A stretch of DNA of 64,000 nucleotides, from positions 1,695,501 to 1,759,500 of the forward strand of contig JADANN010000032.1 of assembly GCA_018806985.1 (NCBI GenBank), written 5' to 3'. The DNA comes from Angiostrongylus vasorum (lineage: Eukaryota > Nematoda > Chromadorea > Rhabditida > Metastrongylidae). Shown piece by piece: positions 46,885 through 58,525 of this stretch. Each line of letters starts with the position of its first letter. Position 1 is the first letter of the stretch. The translations under genes and the position numbers were made by a program. The notes below the pieces were generated by a model. It searched no databases, had not been told where the DNA came from, and worked only from the letters and a program-made list of their open reading frames with translations.

Positions 46885-47135
46885 TCTTATGCGCAGGTCC
46901 CAGCACTTCACGCGCTCGAATCGTTTTCCTAGCGCTCATCTTCAGCAATGGCCTTCGAATATTTCGCTTGTTATTTCAGCTGCTGCTTGAAGATTTCATC
47001 TTCTTTATGGATGTCGTAGAATGTTGGTCGAGTCGATTTTCCTTGCAATCTTGGAGAAAGCCGGACAGGGGCGTTCCCACGTGGGCGGGATGAGATCGCT
47101 GGTGAGGAGGCGGACTAGCGCCCTTGCTTCCTGGT
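46885..47135 (-). mobile_element. Family D SINE, partial copy 4
   Basis: AGCTGCTGCTTGAAGATTT and TGGATGTCGTAGAATGTTGG match the reverse of family D's middle. The tRNA-like head is not clear. A hydrophobic frame across it (46821-47093) is therefore not a gene. Confidence 0.5.
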
Positions 47136-47499
47136 CAACGGCATTACTAACCACCCCCTCTACTACCGCTCCAACCCCGTGCTTTTTTTAGCAGCGCCCA
47201 TAAAAAATGATGCAATCGGTCCGTCTTGAGAGAAAGTCCATATCTGACTCATGTAAGAATTGTTGCTAACGTTTTTCTTAACGTCACATCCATCAAGTTC
47301 CGCTACCACTCTGTTTTGATAACCGGACGCCTCGAAATCACCTGATTACCTCATTGAAAATTAAAAATATGTAAACACCTTCAAGAGTGCTTTGGAATAG
47401 TAAAAACGAACTTCCGCAATATTAGCAAAATAAAAGTGTTTGTTCTTTAACACTGGCAAAATTAGATTTTTTTTAAAATCACACATCACGTTTTGGAAA

Positions 47500-47715
47500 G
47501 ATAAAGGGAAAAGCTTTTGGCGTTAATCTATCCCTTACGAATGCGCTGTGCATTCTACTCTATTCATAGGGACGTAGAGATGAATAAATGCTTAGTTGGC
47601 TCATACACTGACTACAAAGAACATACTGATGAATCAAGTCAAGTTTTTATCCTCTCAGATGGGTTTCGTGTCGGATTGGCGACGGAGATGGACGGGGGCT
47701 TGATTAGCACGTAGC
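47500..47715 (-). mobile_element. Family B SINE, old copy 12
   Basis: Tail AAAGGGAAAAGCTTTTGGCG at the left, GATGAATCAAGTCAAG and TTATCCTCTCAGATGGG body. Diverged, head incomplete. Confidence 0.6.
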
Positions 47716-48855
47716 GCAGAGTCTTACCAAAGACCACATGTCTATCGAACCACATTTTATTACTTTGAATCTGAAAATAAGATCTATACGAGTAACTCAG
47801 CTAAAACTCAATTTTCTCTCTTAAAAATTCTGCTTAAGCAAAATTTTCAAGAATGTTTGATGTTGCGCCATTGCGTCTGATTTCGGTTATTATTCATAGT
47901 ATTCTGTTCCACATTGGTGCAAAAGTAGTCATGGAGGGTTTTGAAATAATGAAGGCTTTAGTTACTATCTAAATAGCAAGGACCATAAACATGTTTGCGG
48001 AAAACTGTTGTATTTAGCAATTCAGGTTTTTGTGAAAACCTTTGTTCACGAGGTCTTCTAAGATCACGGATTGTCAACGTCTTAGCTTACTGGTAAACTG
48101 ATAATAAAGTGAGAAGAAACGAGAGAAATGCAAGATTTTAATAAATTGTGCACTTATAAAGATGGTCGAACGTCTATTGAATAAATACCTACACGGGCAG
48201 CACCATTTCATTTCGTTCACTTCAGTCCGTCACCTGTGGAGGTCGTCCAATTCACGTGTCGATTCGACTGCATCCTGATGTTTGCCATCTCCTACCCTCA
48301 CTAACATATTGGCTAATGCTGATTGAATTGATTTGTTTAGTTCTTCTCATCTCAGCAGTGCGGTGACGTTTTCAAATCTTCGCAATGGGCATCCGCCTGG
48401 TGTCGTGGATCGGAGAGTGGTTTGGTGTCTTAGCGGTTCCAAGAATCTTCCAATCGTCGAGTTGTCTTCTGTGGGTCTCTCAGGGTCCCAGTAGAACAGA
48501 AAGTCCTTTTAATCCAGTAACCTGCTATTTAAATGGAAAACACAGTGGGTTACGGAGTCCATATGATTCCTCTTGGATCCAATCCACTTAAAGCCCTGTG
48601 TCCGTGTTCACTCTGGAATTTGTTGAACAACTAGAACGTAGCCGCAAGCTAAGAATTTTGTCCAGCTCAGCAAAGTGTTTTGTAACCCTCGTGGGGAGAT
48701 TATAAATTCTACGTTGAGTTTTATGAGGAGATTTGCGACAATTGTAGCATAGCAAGTACAAATTAATGGTGTACGACAGATGTTTGATTTCAACGGCCTA
48801 CTACATATCAAATCATTCAAAACTACTAGAAATCTCAAAATGCTTGATGAACATT
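47716..48855. other. No gene recognised
   Basis: A plus frame at 48385-48591 and a minus frame at 48608-48838 are open but featureless. Confidence 0.35.
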
Positions 48856-48859
48856 TTTA

Positions 48860-48984
48860 TTTCGGCTAACGATTCGACATCTTAATAAAAAAAAATTAAA
48901 AAATTGAATTAAACTTGAAAAAAGACGTCAAAACGTTGGCCGAAATAAATCTGTTTATCAACCTCGTGTAAGCTCAACAATTTG
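48860..48984. ncRNA. Hammerhead-element remnant, inverted
   Basis: The plus side has GACGTCAAAACGTTGGCCG followed by AACCTCGTGTAAGCTCAACA, matching the region from stem II onward of the other copies (GAAAC reads AAAAC). On the left, the minus strand reads GTCGAATCGTTAGCCGAA. Both are partial, separated by an A-rich linker, so this is a collapsed inverted pair. Confidence 0.45.
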
Positions 48985-49125
48985 AAAACAACCACAACCT
49001 TGCTGAGATATTTGCAAAACTCCGGACCTCAGGTGTCTGCGGTGGGGAGTGAACGCGCTATTGTCTTTTCCGTGGGCTAACGCGTTCACCCACCACGCCA
49101 TGCGGGTCCCCTCGCTTCGTCTGTC
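48985..49125 (-). mobile_element. Family C repeat, truncated
   Basis: GCTGAGATATTTGCAAAACT, then GGTGTCTGCGGTGGGGAG and CACCACGCCATGCGGGTCC; ends after CTGTCTGTC. Confidence 0.7.
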
Positions 49126-49132
49126 TGTCTTG

Positions 49133-49447
49133 AATTTGAAAACATGTCGATTATTTTGCTACCGACGTCAAGTGATGGTCGGTTTGGAAATTATTACAAA
49201 TTTCGTTATAATCTGTGTTCTCATTTTTCACATACATGTAAGCCTTATAACCTTATGGCTTTTCAAGAAAAAAAAACCCAGCAGGAAAGCTGTTTTTTTG
49301 ACGATAGACGATGATTTCTCCACTAATGGACCATTGGAGAAGTTGAGCACGTTACGAACTCATAGAAGGGATAATTTTCTATCGCTTAACGAATTAAGTG
49401 GTTTTTTACAAAATATTTTTTCTCGCTTTAAGCCTGATTGGGACTAA
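49133..49447 (+). CDS. Possible small single-pass membrane protein exon
   Basis: The open frame continues after the family C repeat and reads GLEIITNFVIICVLIF, a likely membrane span, then LWLFKKKKPSRKAVFLTIDD and a charged tail (LSTLRTHRRDNFLSLNELSG) ending at TAA. An in-frame Met (VMVGLEI) near 49,180 could start it. A possible donor (CAT|GTAAGCC) lies inside. It stops ~40 bases before RTE-1 copy d. No homology recognised; it may be chance. Confidence 0.3.
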   Translation, partial: NLKTCRLFCYRRQVMVGLEIITNFVIICVLIFHIHVSLITLWLFKKKKPSRKAVFLTIDDDFSTNGPLEKLSTLRTHRRDNFLSLNELSGFLQNIFSRFKPDWD

Positions 49448-49484
49448 AATTTTTTACAAGTCGGAAATGAAACTTGTATTTGTA

Positions 49485-52400
49485 AAGCTCAGGCGTTGAG
49501 GCGACAGGTGAGAGGCCACCAGAAAATCTTGGGTTACGCAGGACGTCATTGGATGCGGATCTGACGAACACACGCACGACACGCCATGCAGATTGTTTCT
49601 TACTATGCACGTATAATGCCAGAACACTCTCCACAGACGCCGATTTTCACGCCCTCCTTGTAGCCGCAGATCGCATTAAATTTCATGTGATCGTATTACA
49701 AGAAACAAAAATCAAGAAGACCGACATACGCCAACTAAACAACGGGACCTTTGTGATCCGTGGAGGAAAGTTCCCGTCACGAAATGAAGGCGGCGTAGGC
49801 TTTGTCGTCCACCCGTCCATTGTCCATCTCGTCGACTCATACAAGGTCCTTTCCCCGCGCATAGCCGTCCTCCGTCTTCAACTGTCGCATCATAAGAAAA
49901 TCACTATCATCAACTGCTACTCACCTAATGAGTACGAGTTAAATGCGTTCTACTATCAGTTGGAGGAAGTCATCCGCAATGATAAAGCACATCATAAATT
50001 TGTTGTCGGAGACTTCAACTCCGGAATAGGAAAGGCCAACGAGAGCGAATACAGGATCGGAAATTTTGGATTAGAGGGAAAGAAATGAGAATGGAAAACC
50101 TCTCGCAGGGACTCTTGTCAGCAGCACGTCTCTTCCATGGAAACTCGTCTTTTCCAGAAGAAAGAAAGCCGCCGCTGGACATGGGAGTTCCCCCGACGGC
50201 ATGACTCATGCGGAGATCGACCATATTCTGACAAACAGAAGATGGTGCCTACTTGACACATCAGTAGTCCCGCCATTCTTTACTGGTTCCCGATCACCGC
50301 CTTCTTCACGCGAAAGATTCGATTGAGCCATAAGCTGGAAAAGAACTCTCATACCATCGACCACGAAGAAAAAAGTCTAGCTGTATACGACGAGAGCATT
50401 CTGAACGAAGCCCTATCCAAAAGTGACAAGCAGATTAAAGAAGACCCCGACCGAAGACTACGAGCTGGTTGTCGAAGGACTGAAAAGCTGTGCCGAATTC
50501 GCCTCAGTTCCTCAAGCAAGAAGATCGGATCGCATCTCCGTCACTACTAAGGAGTTGCTCGAAAAGAGAAGGAAATTGAAGCTTGATCCTACTGCAACAC
50601 GTTTGACATGGCTAGTAATAAATGCCAGCTGCGCAATAGCTTTGCAGGAAGATCTACAATGGTACAAGCAGAAGAAACTATTGGAAGCAGCAGAGAAAAG
50701 AAGCAGTCCGAAAAAAATGCCGTCGGGACTTGTGTGATTACAATGTTCCGCTGTCAGCCCTGATGAACAAAGATGAGATCGTTAAAACTTCCCGCCATGG
50801 TATGGAATTAATAGCGGAAACGTTCTACACCAACCTTTCCCGTTCCACAATTCCCATCCCGGGACCCTAATATCCCCGCTGGAGAAAAAACCACCTGGAA
50901 TTCTTCCGTCGAAAGTTCGAGTTGCGATAGAAAGCGTGAAAAGAGGTACAGCTCCAGGACCAGACAATGTCACCGCCGATTTCCTTAGAGCTGGAGGTCA
51001 CAATTTACATGTACTTCTTCCAAATCATATGACAGCCTACCTTCAAAAGGAAGAAATCCCAGACCAGTGGAGGACGTTGCGTACGGTCATCCTGCCTAAA
51101 AAAGGAGACCGAAGGGATCTTCGTAACTATCGTCCGATATGCTTGTTGAGTGTACTCTACAAGCTGTTCACGAGGATTATCCTCTTGCGTATATCAAGGA
51201 CATTGGATGAGGAGCAACCAGTCGAGCAAAAAGGATTTCGGAAAGGATTTAGCTGTATGGATCACATCCAAACCGTGCCCAGGGTGATCGAAGTTTTTAG
51301 AGAATACCACTTTCCTCTAGTTATAACCTTTGTCGACTACGAAAAAGCGTTTGACAGTGTCGAAACGAATGCAATCCTATCAGCGCTCGTCGACCAAGGA
51401 GTGGACCTGTCCTACATAAGAACTCTGTCCGACTGTTATCGGAACTGCACTACGAAAATACAGCTTTTCCATCGACCTCTTACCATACCCGTAGGAAAAA
51501 GGGGGTTCGACAGGGCCATAATATCGCCAAAAGCTGTTCAGTGCTGCACTGAAGTGGATAGTGAGGTCACTCGATTGGGATGAGAAAGGCATACGTATTG
51601 ATGGAAAATTCCTATCAAACCTTAGTTTTGCCGACGACATTGTCATTTTCTCAAGAAGTACTAGCGAAGCAGAAGTGATGATCAACGAGCTCAAGGAAGC
51701 GGGAGAAAGATCGGAGTTCGCATAAATCGAAAGAAGAGCCAATTCATCAGAAACCCATGGTGCGAAGGCGAAAAAGATTGAATTGGATGGCTCCCTCATT
51801 GCAGAGACCATCTCGTACGTTTACCTTGGGTGATCAATGAACATGGAAAACAACTTGAAGGAGGAACTAGATAGAAGAAGGAGAGCAGCTTGGGCCGCAT
51901 TCAGGCCTCTCAAAAAAAACCACCTACCAACTGAAGGACCCAAAAATCTGCGCTCATCTCCTCGATTCTACGGTCCTCCCAGAGCTCTGTTATGCTGGGG
52001 GAGACGTGGGTTGATACTTCAACTACGTCAAGAATGCTTCGCACTACTCACAGAGCGCTTGAGCGATGTCTTCTGAAATATAACCGGTACTCTCAATATT
52101 TTGCCCGAATCCGAAGCTCTGACCTTCGAAATCAGTCGCATCTTCAAGACCCAGGAAATACACATCGACAGCGAAACATAGATGGGCTGGTGACATAATA
52201 AGAAGAACAGACGACAAAGAACGAAAAAGAACAGTGGAGTGGACTCCAATAGAATGCAAACGTCCCCTTGGCCGACCACCAACACGTTGGGTGGACGTGT
52301 TCGTAAACAAAGCTGTACCCGTAGCTGCAGTTGTTTTATAGATCACGGTATGAGACTCGCAAGCGTTACCATGCTCGAACAGGATCACCATCATGGACTA

Positions 52401-52492
52401 CCATTGCGAGAGAAAGGAACGAATGGCATATGTGCTGGGGTCCGCACAGCTCGTGAAGACGGACCGTCCAAGTATCCAAGTAAGTATTTCTA
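49485..52492 (+). mobile_element. RTE-1 non-LTR retrotransposon, most complete copy (d)
   Basis: Order and motifs: an AP-endonuclease domain at 49549-50088 ([55 protein letters not shown]), a linker with HILTNRRWCLLDT (frame broken), and a reverse transcriptase at 50936-51600 (GTAPGPDNVTADFL, ILPKKGDRRDLRNYRPICLL, FVDYEKAFDSVE = motif A). Motif C follows in another frame near 51,625 (SFADDIVIFS), then the C-terminal region and the end GGGTCCGCACAGCTCGTGAA, CCAAGTATCCAAGTAAG. At least three frame changes (near 50,090, 50,320 and 51,530) make it inactive. Endonuclease plus RT in one ORF without LTRs is the RTE layout. Confidence 0.92.
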
Positions 52493-53128
52493 AAGTTTTC
52501 CTTACTCAGAACTCCAGAGATATTGCGGGAAAAATCACCGTGTCCTTCTTGAAGATCTCGCTTGTTCATTTGCCTTCACGTTCGAAGTAAAGTCTGAACA
52601 AAGATTGGAAGAAACACGATTTTTTGCCTCACTAAACGAGGATTCCAAATTGCTAGAATAAATCAGCTCTTAAGCTCTTGAAGATCAAAAAACTGTGGAT
52701 TCTGGTGGTTTTCATTCCAATTACGCAAGAGGGTAATCCTCGTGAAGAGCTTGTAGAGTACACTCAACAAGCATATCGGACGATAGTTACGAAGATCCCC
52801 TCGGTCTCCTTTTTTAGGCAGGATGACCGTACGCGACGCCGTCCACTGGTCTGGGATTTCCTCCTCTTGAAGGTAGGCTGTTATATGATTTGCGAGAAGT
52901 ACATGTAAATTGTGGCCTCGCACTCTAAGAAAAATCCGCGGTGACACTGTCTGGTTTTGGAGCTGTGCCGCTTTTCATGCTTTCTATCGCAACTCGAACC
53001 TCCGACAGAAGAATTAAAGGTGGTTTTTCTCCAGCGGGGATATTAGGGTCTGGGACAAGGATTTTGGAAAGGAAAAGGTGTAGGACGTTTCCGCTATTAA
53101 TTCCATATCATGGTGGAAACTTTTTGAC

Positions 53129-53140
53129 GATCCCATCTTC
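53129..53140. repeat. Target-site duplication (left)
   Basis: GATCCCATCTTC, repeated exactly at 53788-53799. Removing one copy and the 647 bases between restores collinearity with RTE-1 copy d (ATCTCATCTTTGTTCATC). Confidence 0.9.
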
Positions 53141-53787
53141 AACGAAGCTGAGATATTTGCAAAACTCTGGACCGCAGGTGCCTATGGTGGGGAACGAACG
53201 CGCTATTGTACTTTCCGAGGAGTAACGCGTTCACCACCACACCATGCGGGTCTTTCGTTTCGCCTGTCTCTCAGCTAGTTCTATCGATCTGTTTGCCATC
53301 AGCAATCACCCGTCAACGGGATTGATCTGGGGAGCCCAAATCGGCATTGAACCCAGTCAAGCTGAGGCTATAGTTATAATCACAATTTTAACCTTTTTAC
53401 TTACTGCCTACTCTTTTTTTGATGGCAGGGGTATATTGCGAAATATAACTTCAACGAAGCTGAATTTATTTATTTATTGTGATTATAACTATAGCCTCAG
53501 CTTAACTGGGTTCAATGCCGATTTGGGCTCCCCAGATCAATCCCGTTGACGGGTGATTGCTGATGACAAAGATCGATAGAACTAGCTGAGAGACAGGCGA
53601 AACGAAGGACCAGCATGGTGTGGTGGTGAACGCGTTACTCCCCGGAAAGGACAATATCGCGTTCGTTCCACACAGCTGACACCTGCGGTCCAGAGTTTTG
53701 CAAATATCTCAGCTTCGTTGAAGTTATATTTCGGAATATACCCTACCATTAAAAAGAGTAGGCAGTAAATAGAAAGGTTAAAATTGA
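53141..53787. mobile_element. Family C inverted pair inserted into RTE-1
   Basis: The left half (minus) and right half (plus) are near-identical inverted copies around ATTTATTTATTTATTG at about 53,460-53,476. Each carries the tRNA-like segment CATGGTGTGGTGGTGAACGC … GCGTTCGTTCC and the block AGAGTAGGCAGTAAATAG. The left half also contains, beyond its own unit, the end-plus-start junction of a tandem unit (TATATTGCGAAATATAAC then AACGAAGCTGA). The whole moved as one piece, as the 12-base duplication shows. Confidence 0.88.
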
Positions 53788-55280
53788 GATCCCATCTTCG
53801 CTCATCAGGGCTGACAGCGGAACATTATAATCACACAAGTCCCGATGGAATTTTTTTCAGACAGCTTCTTTTCTCTGCTGCTTCCAATAGTTTCTTCTGC
53901 TTGTATCGTTGTAGATCTTCCTGCAAAGCTATTCTGCAACTGGCATTTATTACTAGCCATGTCAAACGTGTTGCAGTAGGATCAAGCTTCAATTTCCTTC
54001 TCTTTTCGAGCAACTCCTTAGTAGTGGCGGAGATGCGATCCAATCTTCTTGCTTGAGGAACTGGGGCGAATTCGGCACAGCTTTTCAGTCCTTCGACAAG
54101 CAGCTCGTAGTCTTCGGTCGGGTCTTCTTTAATCTGCCTGTCACTTTTGGATAGGGCTTCGTTGAGAATGCTCTCGTCGTATACAGCTAGACTTTTTCTT
54201 CGTGTTCGATGGTATGAATTCTTTTCCAGCTTATGGCTGAATCGAATCTTTGCGTGAAGAAGGCGGTGATGGGAGCCAGTAAAGAATGGCGGAAGTACTG
54301 ATGTGTCAAGTAGGCACCATCTTCTGTTTGTCAGAATATGGTCGATCTCCGCATGAGTCATGCCGTGGGGAACTCCCATGTCCAGCGGCGGCTTTCTTTC
54401 TTCTGGAAAGACGAGTTTCCATGGAAGAGACGTGCTGCTGACAAGAGTCCTGAGAGAGGTTTTCCATTCTCATTTCTTTCCTCTAATCCAAAATTTCCGA
54501 TCCTGTATTCGCTCTCGTTGGCCTTTCCTATTCTGGAGTTGAAGTCTCCGACAACAAATTTATGATGTGCTTTATCACTGCGGATGACTTCTTCCAACTG
54601 TTAGCAGAACGCATTTAACTCGTACTCATTAGGTGAGTAGCAGTTGATGATAGTGATCTTTTTATTATGAGACAGTTGAAGAAGGATGACTGCTATGCGA
54701 GGGGAAAGCATCTCGTATGAGTCGACGAGATGGACAATTGGACAGGTGCACGACAAAGCCTACGCCGCCGACATTTCGTGACCGGACCTTTTCTCCACGG
54801 ATCACAAGGGTCCCATTGTTTAGTTGGCGTATGTCGGTCTTCTTGATTTTTTGTTTCTTGTAAAGCGATCACGTGGAATTTAATGCGATCTGCGGCTACA
54901 AGAAGGACGTGAAGATCGGCGTCTGTGGAGAGTGTTCTGGCATTATACGTGCACAGTAAGAAACAATCTCCATGGCGTGTCGTGCGTGCGTGCTTCAGAT
55001 CCGGTTCCAGTGACGTCCTGCGTAACCCGAGATTTTCTGGCCTCTCACCGTTCGTCTCATTGCCTGACGTCTTAGACGGGAGCACCCAGTTTGCGGGGGT
55101 ACTGAGGCGAGCCTATTGCTGGTCGTGCTTGGTCCTTGGACTTGGTCCTCCCTGGAGTCCTGATGTAACTTTGCAAAGGCGCATCCAGTCTTCACCACGA
55201 TGTGGGTCAGGGGGGAGAGTGTATTTTTGGCGACGAATCTTTCGCTCGGTTTTCCTAGTAGTTGATTTGGAGAGATGTTA

Positions 55281-56339
55281 GAACCGAAATCAGATACTAA
55301 AGTAGGAATGAAAAAGTAACCGACCGTTCAAGGACGATGTAAAAGTCGAAGTACTAAGGCCTCAAACTTGGGCAATTAAGCCGTCTGAGGCATGGCGGTC
55401 TAAAATCGAACACGCACATTATTTTCGTATTGCACATATTGAGATCAATGCACATAATCGCTCATGTGTTGAAATGCACTTGGTGACAACAAATTGTAGG
55501 TTTCGGACTCCCGTCAGAACAAACTTTGGTGAACTAGTGAATAGGCTGTCAGGTCGTTTGTGATGTTGGACCAAACACGTTCAGACTCATTTCCACCAGT
55601 CTTCGAATTTCATGGGAATTTTATTCTGTCTGGACTACGAATGGTTACAATACCAAGGGCTAACTACGAATTTAAACTCCGATCAGATGCCTTTTTGTAT
55701 CTATAAAAAGCAACCATGGAATATAATCAAATTCGCAACAGCGCCTTCAGATTGTGTTTGTGAACTAACAACATAAACTCCATCTCACCAGCTTCCTTGT
55801 TTAACACAGTGACGACATAGATCCTTTGCTGCTTAGTTCCTCTGCGATTGCTGTGATACCTACTTTCCTGAACGCGTAGACGAGCCGTTTTCACAAGTCT
55901 TGCCGACTTCTGCACTTCTTCCATCCGTTTCGTCTTCCTTGGACCATCATTCAAACAGTTGGTCGGATTCACTTGCAGTGTTGGCTGTAGCCTTCTGAGC
56001 TATCACCTTCAATTCCCAGCTACATATGGGACACTGATCGTCCGCAATTTTTTTCCAAAATTTCGAGGTAGCCCTTTTAAGGAGTTCCAAAGTTTCCACT
56101 ACCATAAGTCGTTAACCACTGGAGGGCAGTTTTCTGTCCTTCGACTCCAATTCTGTTCTGTCCTTAGACTCTAACGACAACAATTTCTGTGGCAATGGAA
56201 TGTCTTGCAATGAGTTCGCAGACGAAGACCGACGTCACAAGCCGAAGTACCTAGAGAATTTCGCAAACTGTTAATATTCGTGACATTAATTCTGATCATG
56301 TTAATCACCATCCGAGCCCACAAAAATTCGTTTTTTTTG
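55281..56339. other. No gene recognised
   Basis: No domain or repeat family seen. A minus frame at 55727-55972 is open but featureless. Confidence 0.4.
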
Positions 56340-56700
56340 ACCAAGAGATTAGCTGTTCGAGTATTAGGGAACTACGAGCACAGTGCTGGCTCGATCCCGC
56401 TTATCCCTCACTAAACATATCTCTCCGGTGTATTTGGTGCCCGACTTGTCTGGGCCCACCTTTATCCCCCTAATCCTCGTGGGAATGTCTTAGCACAGTT
56501 ATCCCAGGATTCGGGGAGAATACACTTGACCATCACCAAACAACATTCATAACGAGGACAAAAATCTCCAAGCAGTATCATAACCCGCTCGAAAATTGTT
56601 CGAAGTCCTTTGTGGATGATGGATAGGAGAAAACGATTCAAAAGCAAGAAGTGCTGAGATACACACTGTAGACGATCAGAGATGTCATGTAAAAAAAAGT
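56340..56700 (+). mobile_element. Family D SINE, old copy 5
   Basis: ACGAGCACAGTGCTGGCTCG with GATCCC near the head, CGACTTGTCTGGG, GTGGATGATGGATAGGAG and GAAGTGCTGAGA, ending in GTAAAAAAAAGTGG. Diverged. Confidence 0.55.
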
Positions 56701-57104
56701 GGTTGTTTTTTCCTTTCCATTCATCACAATACTTTACGATCGTCATATTGAGTGGAAGGATGCAAAATTAGAGAACAAGCAAGTTCGAGAAGTTTATCAC
56801 GAATTCGAACTTAAGTGAGTGATGTTGCAAAATTAAACCTATATTTGGTTTCCTTTATGTTCAGTGCTAGCCACTGTGTATAAGCCATTAACTACGACAA
56901 CATAGACACGTTACTAAATTAAGGTTCAATTAGCATAACTTCTTTTTCTTTGCCTCCATAGGTTACTATGACGTCTCCTTTAGGAAGAAAATGGATGGAT
57001 TTTTGAATTCACTCTGGCATTAAGCTTAAAGCATACTGTAGTACTGCCATAATTCACCTTCTATTACACTTTTATTTAGAAGAACATATAATGCCAGCAG
57101 ACTG
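56701..57104. other. No feature recognised
   Basis: AT-rich, no match to families in the window. Confidence 0.4.
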
Positions 57105-57508
57105 ACAACGCCTCCCAACGGTTTACCGCCTCATCGTGGCTGGGAGGTGTTCCTGGGTGTCGGGCTGCGACGTACAGCGGGAAGATCCATCCACCTGCCA
57201 GGGTTTTCCAAGCTGAGAAGGAGTCCGGCGTTTCCACCACAAGGCCTAGCTAAGAGTAAACCCCAATACCAGGATCCACCACCGTCCTGGTGCCAACCTA
57301 TTCGCATGGTGGCAAATTTCCCTTTAATCCATAAGGGGGAGCGACTGCCTGTGGTGGTGAAGACCTGGGGCAGCAGGCTATGGCCAGGCTGACCTGAGGA
57401 TTACAGGGATCGACAACGGCTTAACCAGCAAATCTCCGAAGAGTGAAGATTATGATGGTGCCCACAAAACCAGTGAGGACGTGCATTCAAGTATCAAGTA
57501 TCAAGATT
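57105..57508 (+). mobile_element. Family A non-autonomous element, copy 7
   Basis: The head CTCCCAACGGTTTACCGCC and CGTGGCTGGGAGG forms the family hairpin. Body ACCAGGATCCACCACCGTCC; end CCAGTGAGGACGTGCATTC then AAGTATCAAGTATCAAG. One of the cleanest copies. Confidence 0.88.
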
Positions 57509-58228
57509 GACAACGTCCCTAAGGAGTCTACTTTTTAATTAAAGGAATTTAGAGGTGCAGTTAATTTACAGCCTAACAAATTCTTATGCACGTTAACAAC
57601 ACTTAACAATTTTCTTCTCCTCTATATTTCTTGTGAGGTCGTTCTGTTCAGCACAAAAACCACGTCTTTTCTTAACGGAGATTCACCCAGTGGCAATTTT
57701 CATTCAAGGTCGGCTTTTTCTGTCACCATATTTAAAATCGAAGGCCTTATAAGCCGCGGCTTCTTACACATTGTTGTTGATGGTGGTAAGCAAATTTACT
57801 TCGTAAATTTCAGTTCCTATCACTGACTGCACTTTTAGTGTTGGTTCGGCTCTGGTTACAAGTTACTGGCTTTATTTCTACTTCCTAAAATCTTTTCTTC
57901 TCTCTCTCTCTCTCTCTCTCTCAACCCATTTCCTAAGAAGTGGATGAAATAAGCCAACCCCATAAAGTAGCTGAAGTGCTCCAAATTCTCAGGAATAATT
58001 GTTGATCACGTATTTCAACAATCCATATACATGTACTCACTTCGTTCCGCCGACGCAGCCATTTATGAAGACAATATTGCAGCGTGTGATGACGTCTAGA
58101 TGTGAGGAGAACTGCTCGAAGTGTGCTGCATTCACCCGGTTTTCCTAGTCTCCACTTCCTACTTTTATTTGTTTCGCTTTATCTCTCATTGGTTTCTTTT
58201 ATATATCTGACCCATTTATTATATGCTG
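57509..58228. other. Unassigned, with a short (TC)n tract
   Basis: (TC)n at about 57,899-57,921. No exon recognised. Confidence 0.45.
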
Positions 58229-58525
58229 AACGTCTTTAGCGTAGTGGTTAGATGTACCACGCATTAAATATGCGATCTTTGGTGTGATCCCATGCCTCAC
58301 GCAAGCCATGGCCTCCATTTGTAGGGTGTCGGCATATTGGCACCAAACTTGTCTAGCAGGGCAAAAACCACTGACTTGATAGAGAATTAGACCACCACAG
58401 GACACTGTTTATACCAAATATGCATCCAGTCATCTTTACGATGCTACGAATACAGTTGGGTACATGACACCTGTCTGTGGGAGTGATCAACTCCGACCAC
58501 CTAGTTAGTCGCTTATCCTCTTATC
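58229..58525 (+). mobile_element. Family B SINE, old copy 13
   Basis: AACGTCTTTAGCGTAGTGGT head, GTGATCCCATGCC, AAACTTGTCTAGCAGGG, end GGAGTGATCAACTCCGACC, TTATCCTC tail. Old, full length. Confidence 0.7.

Larger units (their letters stand above)
52722..55280 (-). mobile_element. RTE-1 copy e, 3'-truncated and interrupted
   Basis: Opposite orientation to copy d. Pieces on the minus strand: endonuclease (54,693-55,085: [19 protein letters not shown]; 54,358-54,597: [18 protein letters not shown]), linker (53,831-54,379: HILTNRRWCLLDTSVLP, LKLDPTATRLTWLVINAS) and RT (52,722-52,947: ILPKKGDRGDLRNYRPICLL). A family C pair splits linker from RT at 53,140/53,788. Homology to copy d stops after LFTRITLLR at about 52,722, so motifs A and C and the 3' end are gone. 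The 5' end extends ~200 bases further than copy d. Confidence 0.9.

Noticed and set aside
46821..47093. Hydrophobic 90-codon frame as a membrane protein
   Set aside because: Most of it overlaps a reversed family D SINE segment.
53141..53787. Family C pair as a DNA transposon (MITE)
   Set aside because: The units carry tRNA-like Pol III boxes, vary in arrangement, and the target duplication is 12 bases with no fixed TA or other cut-and-paste signature. Retroposed SINE pair fits better, though not proven.
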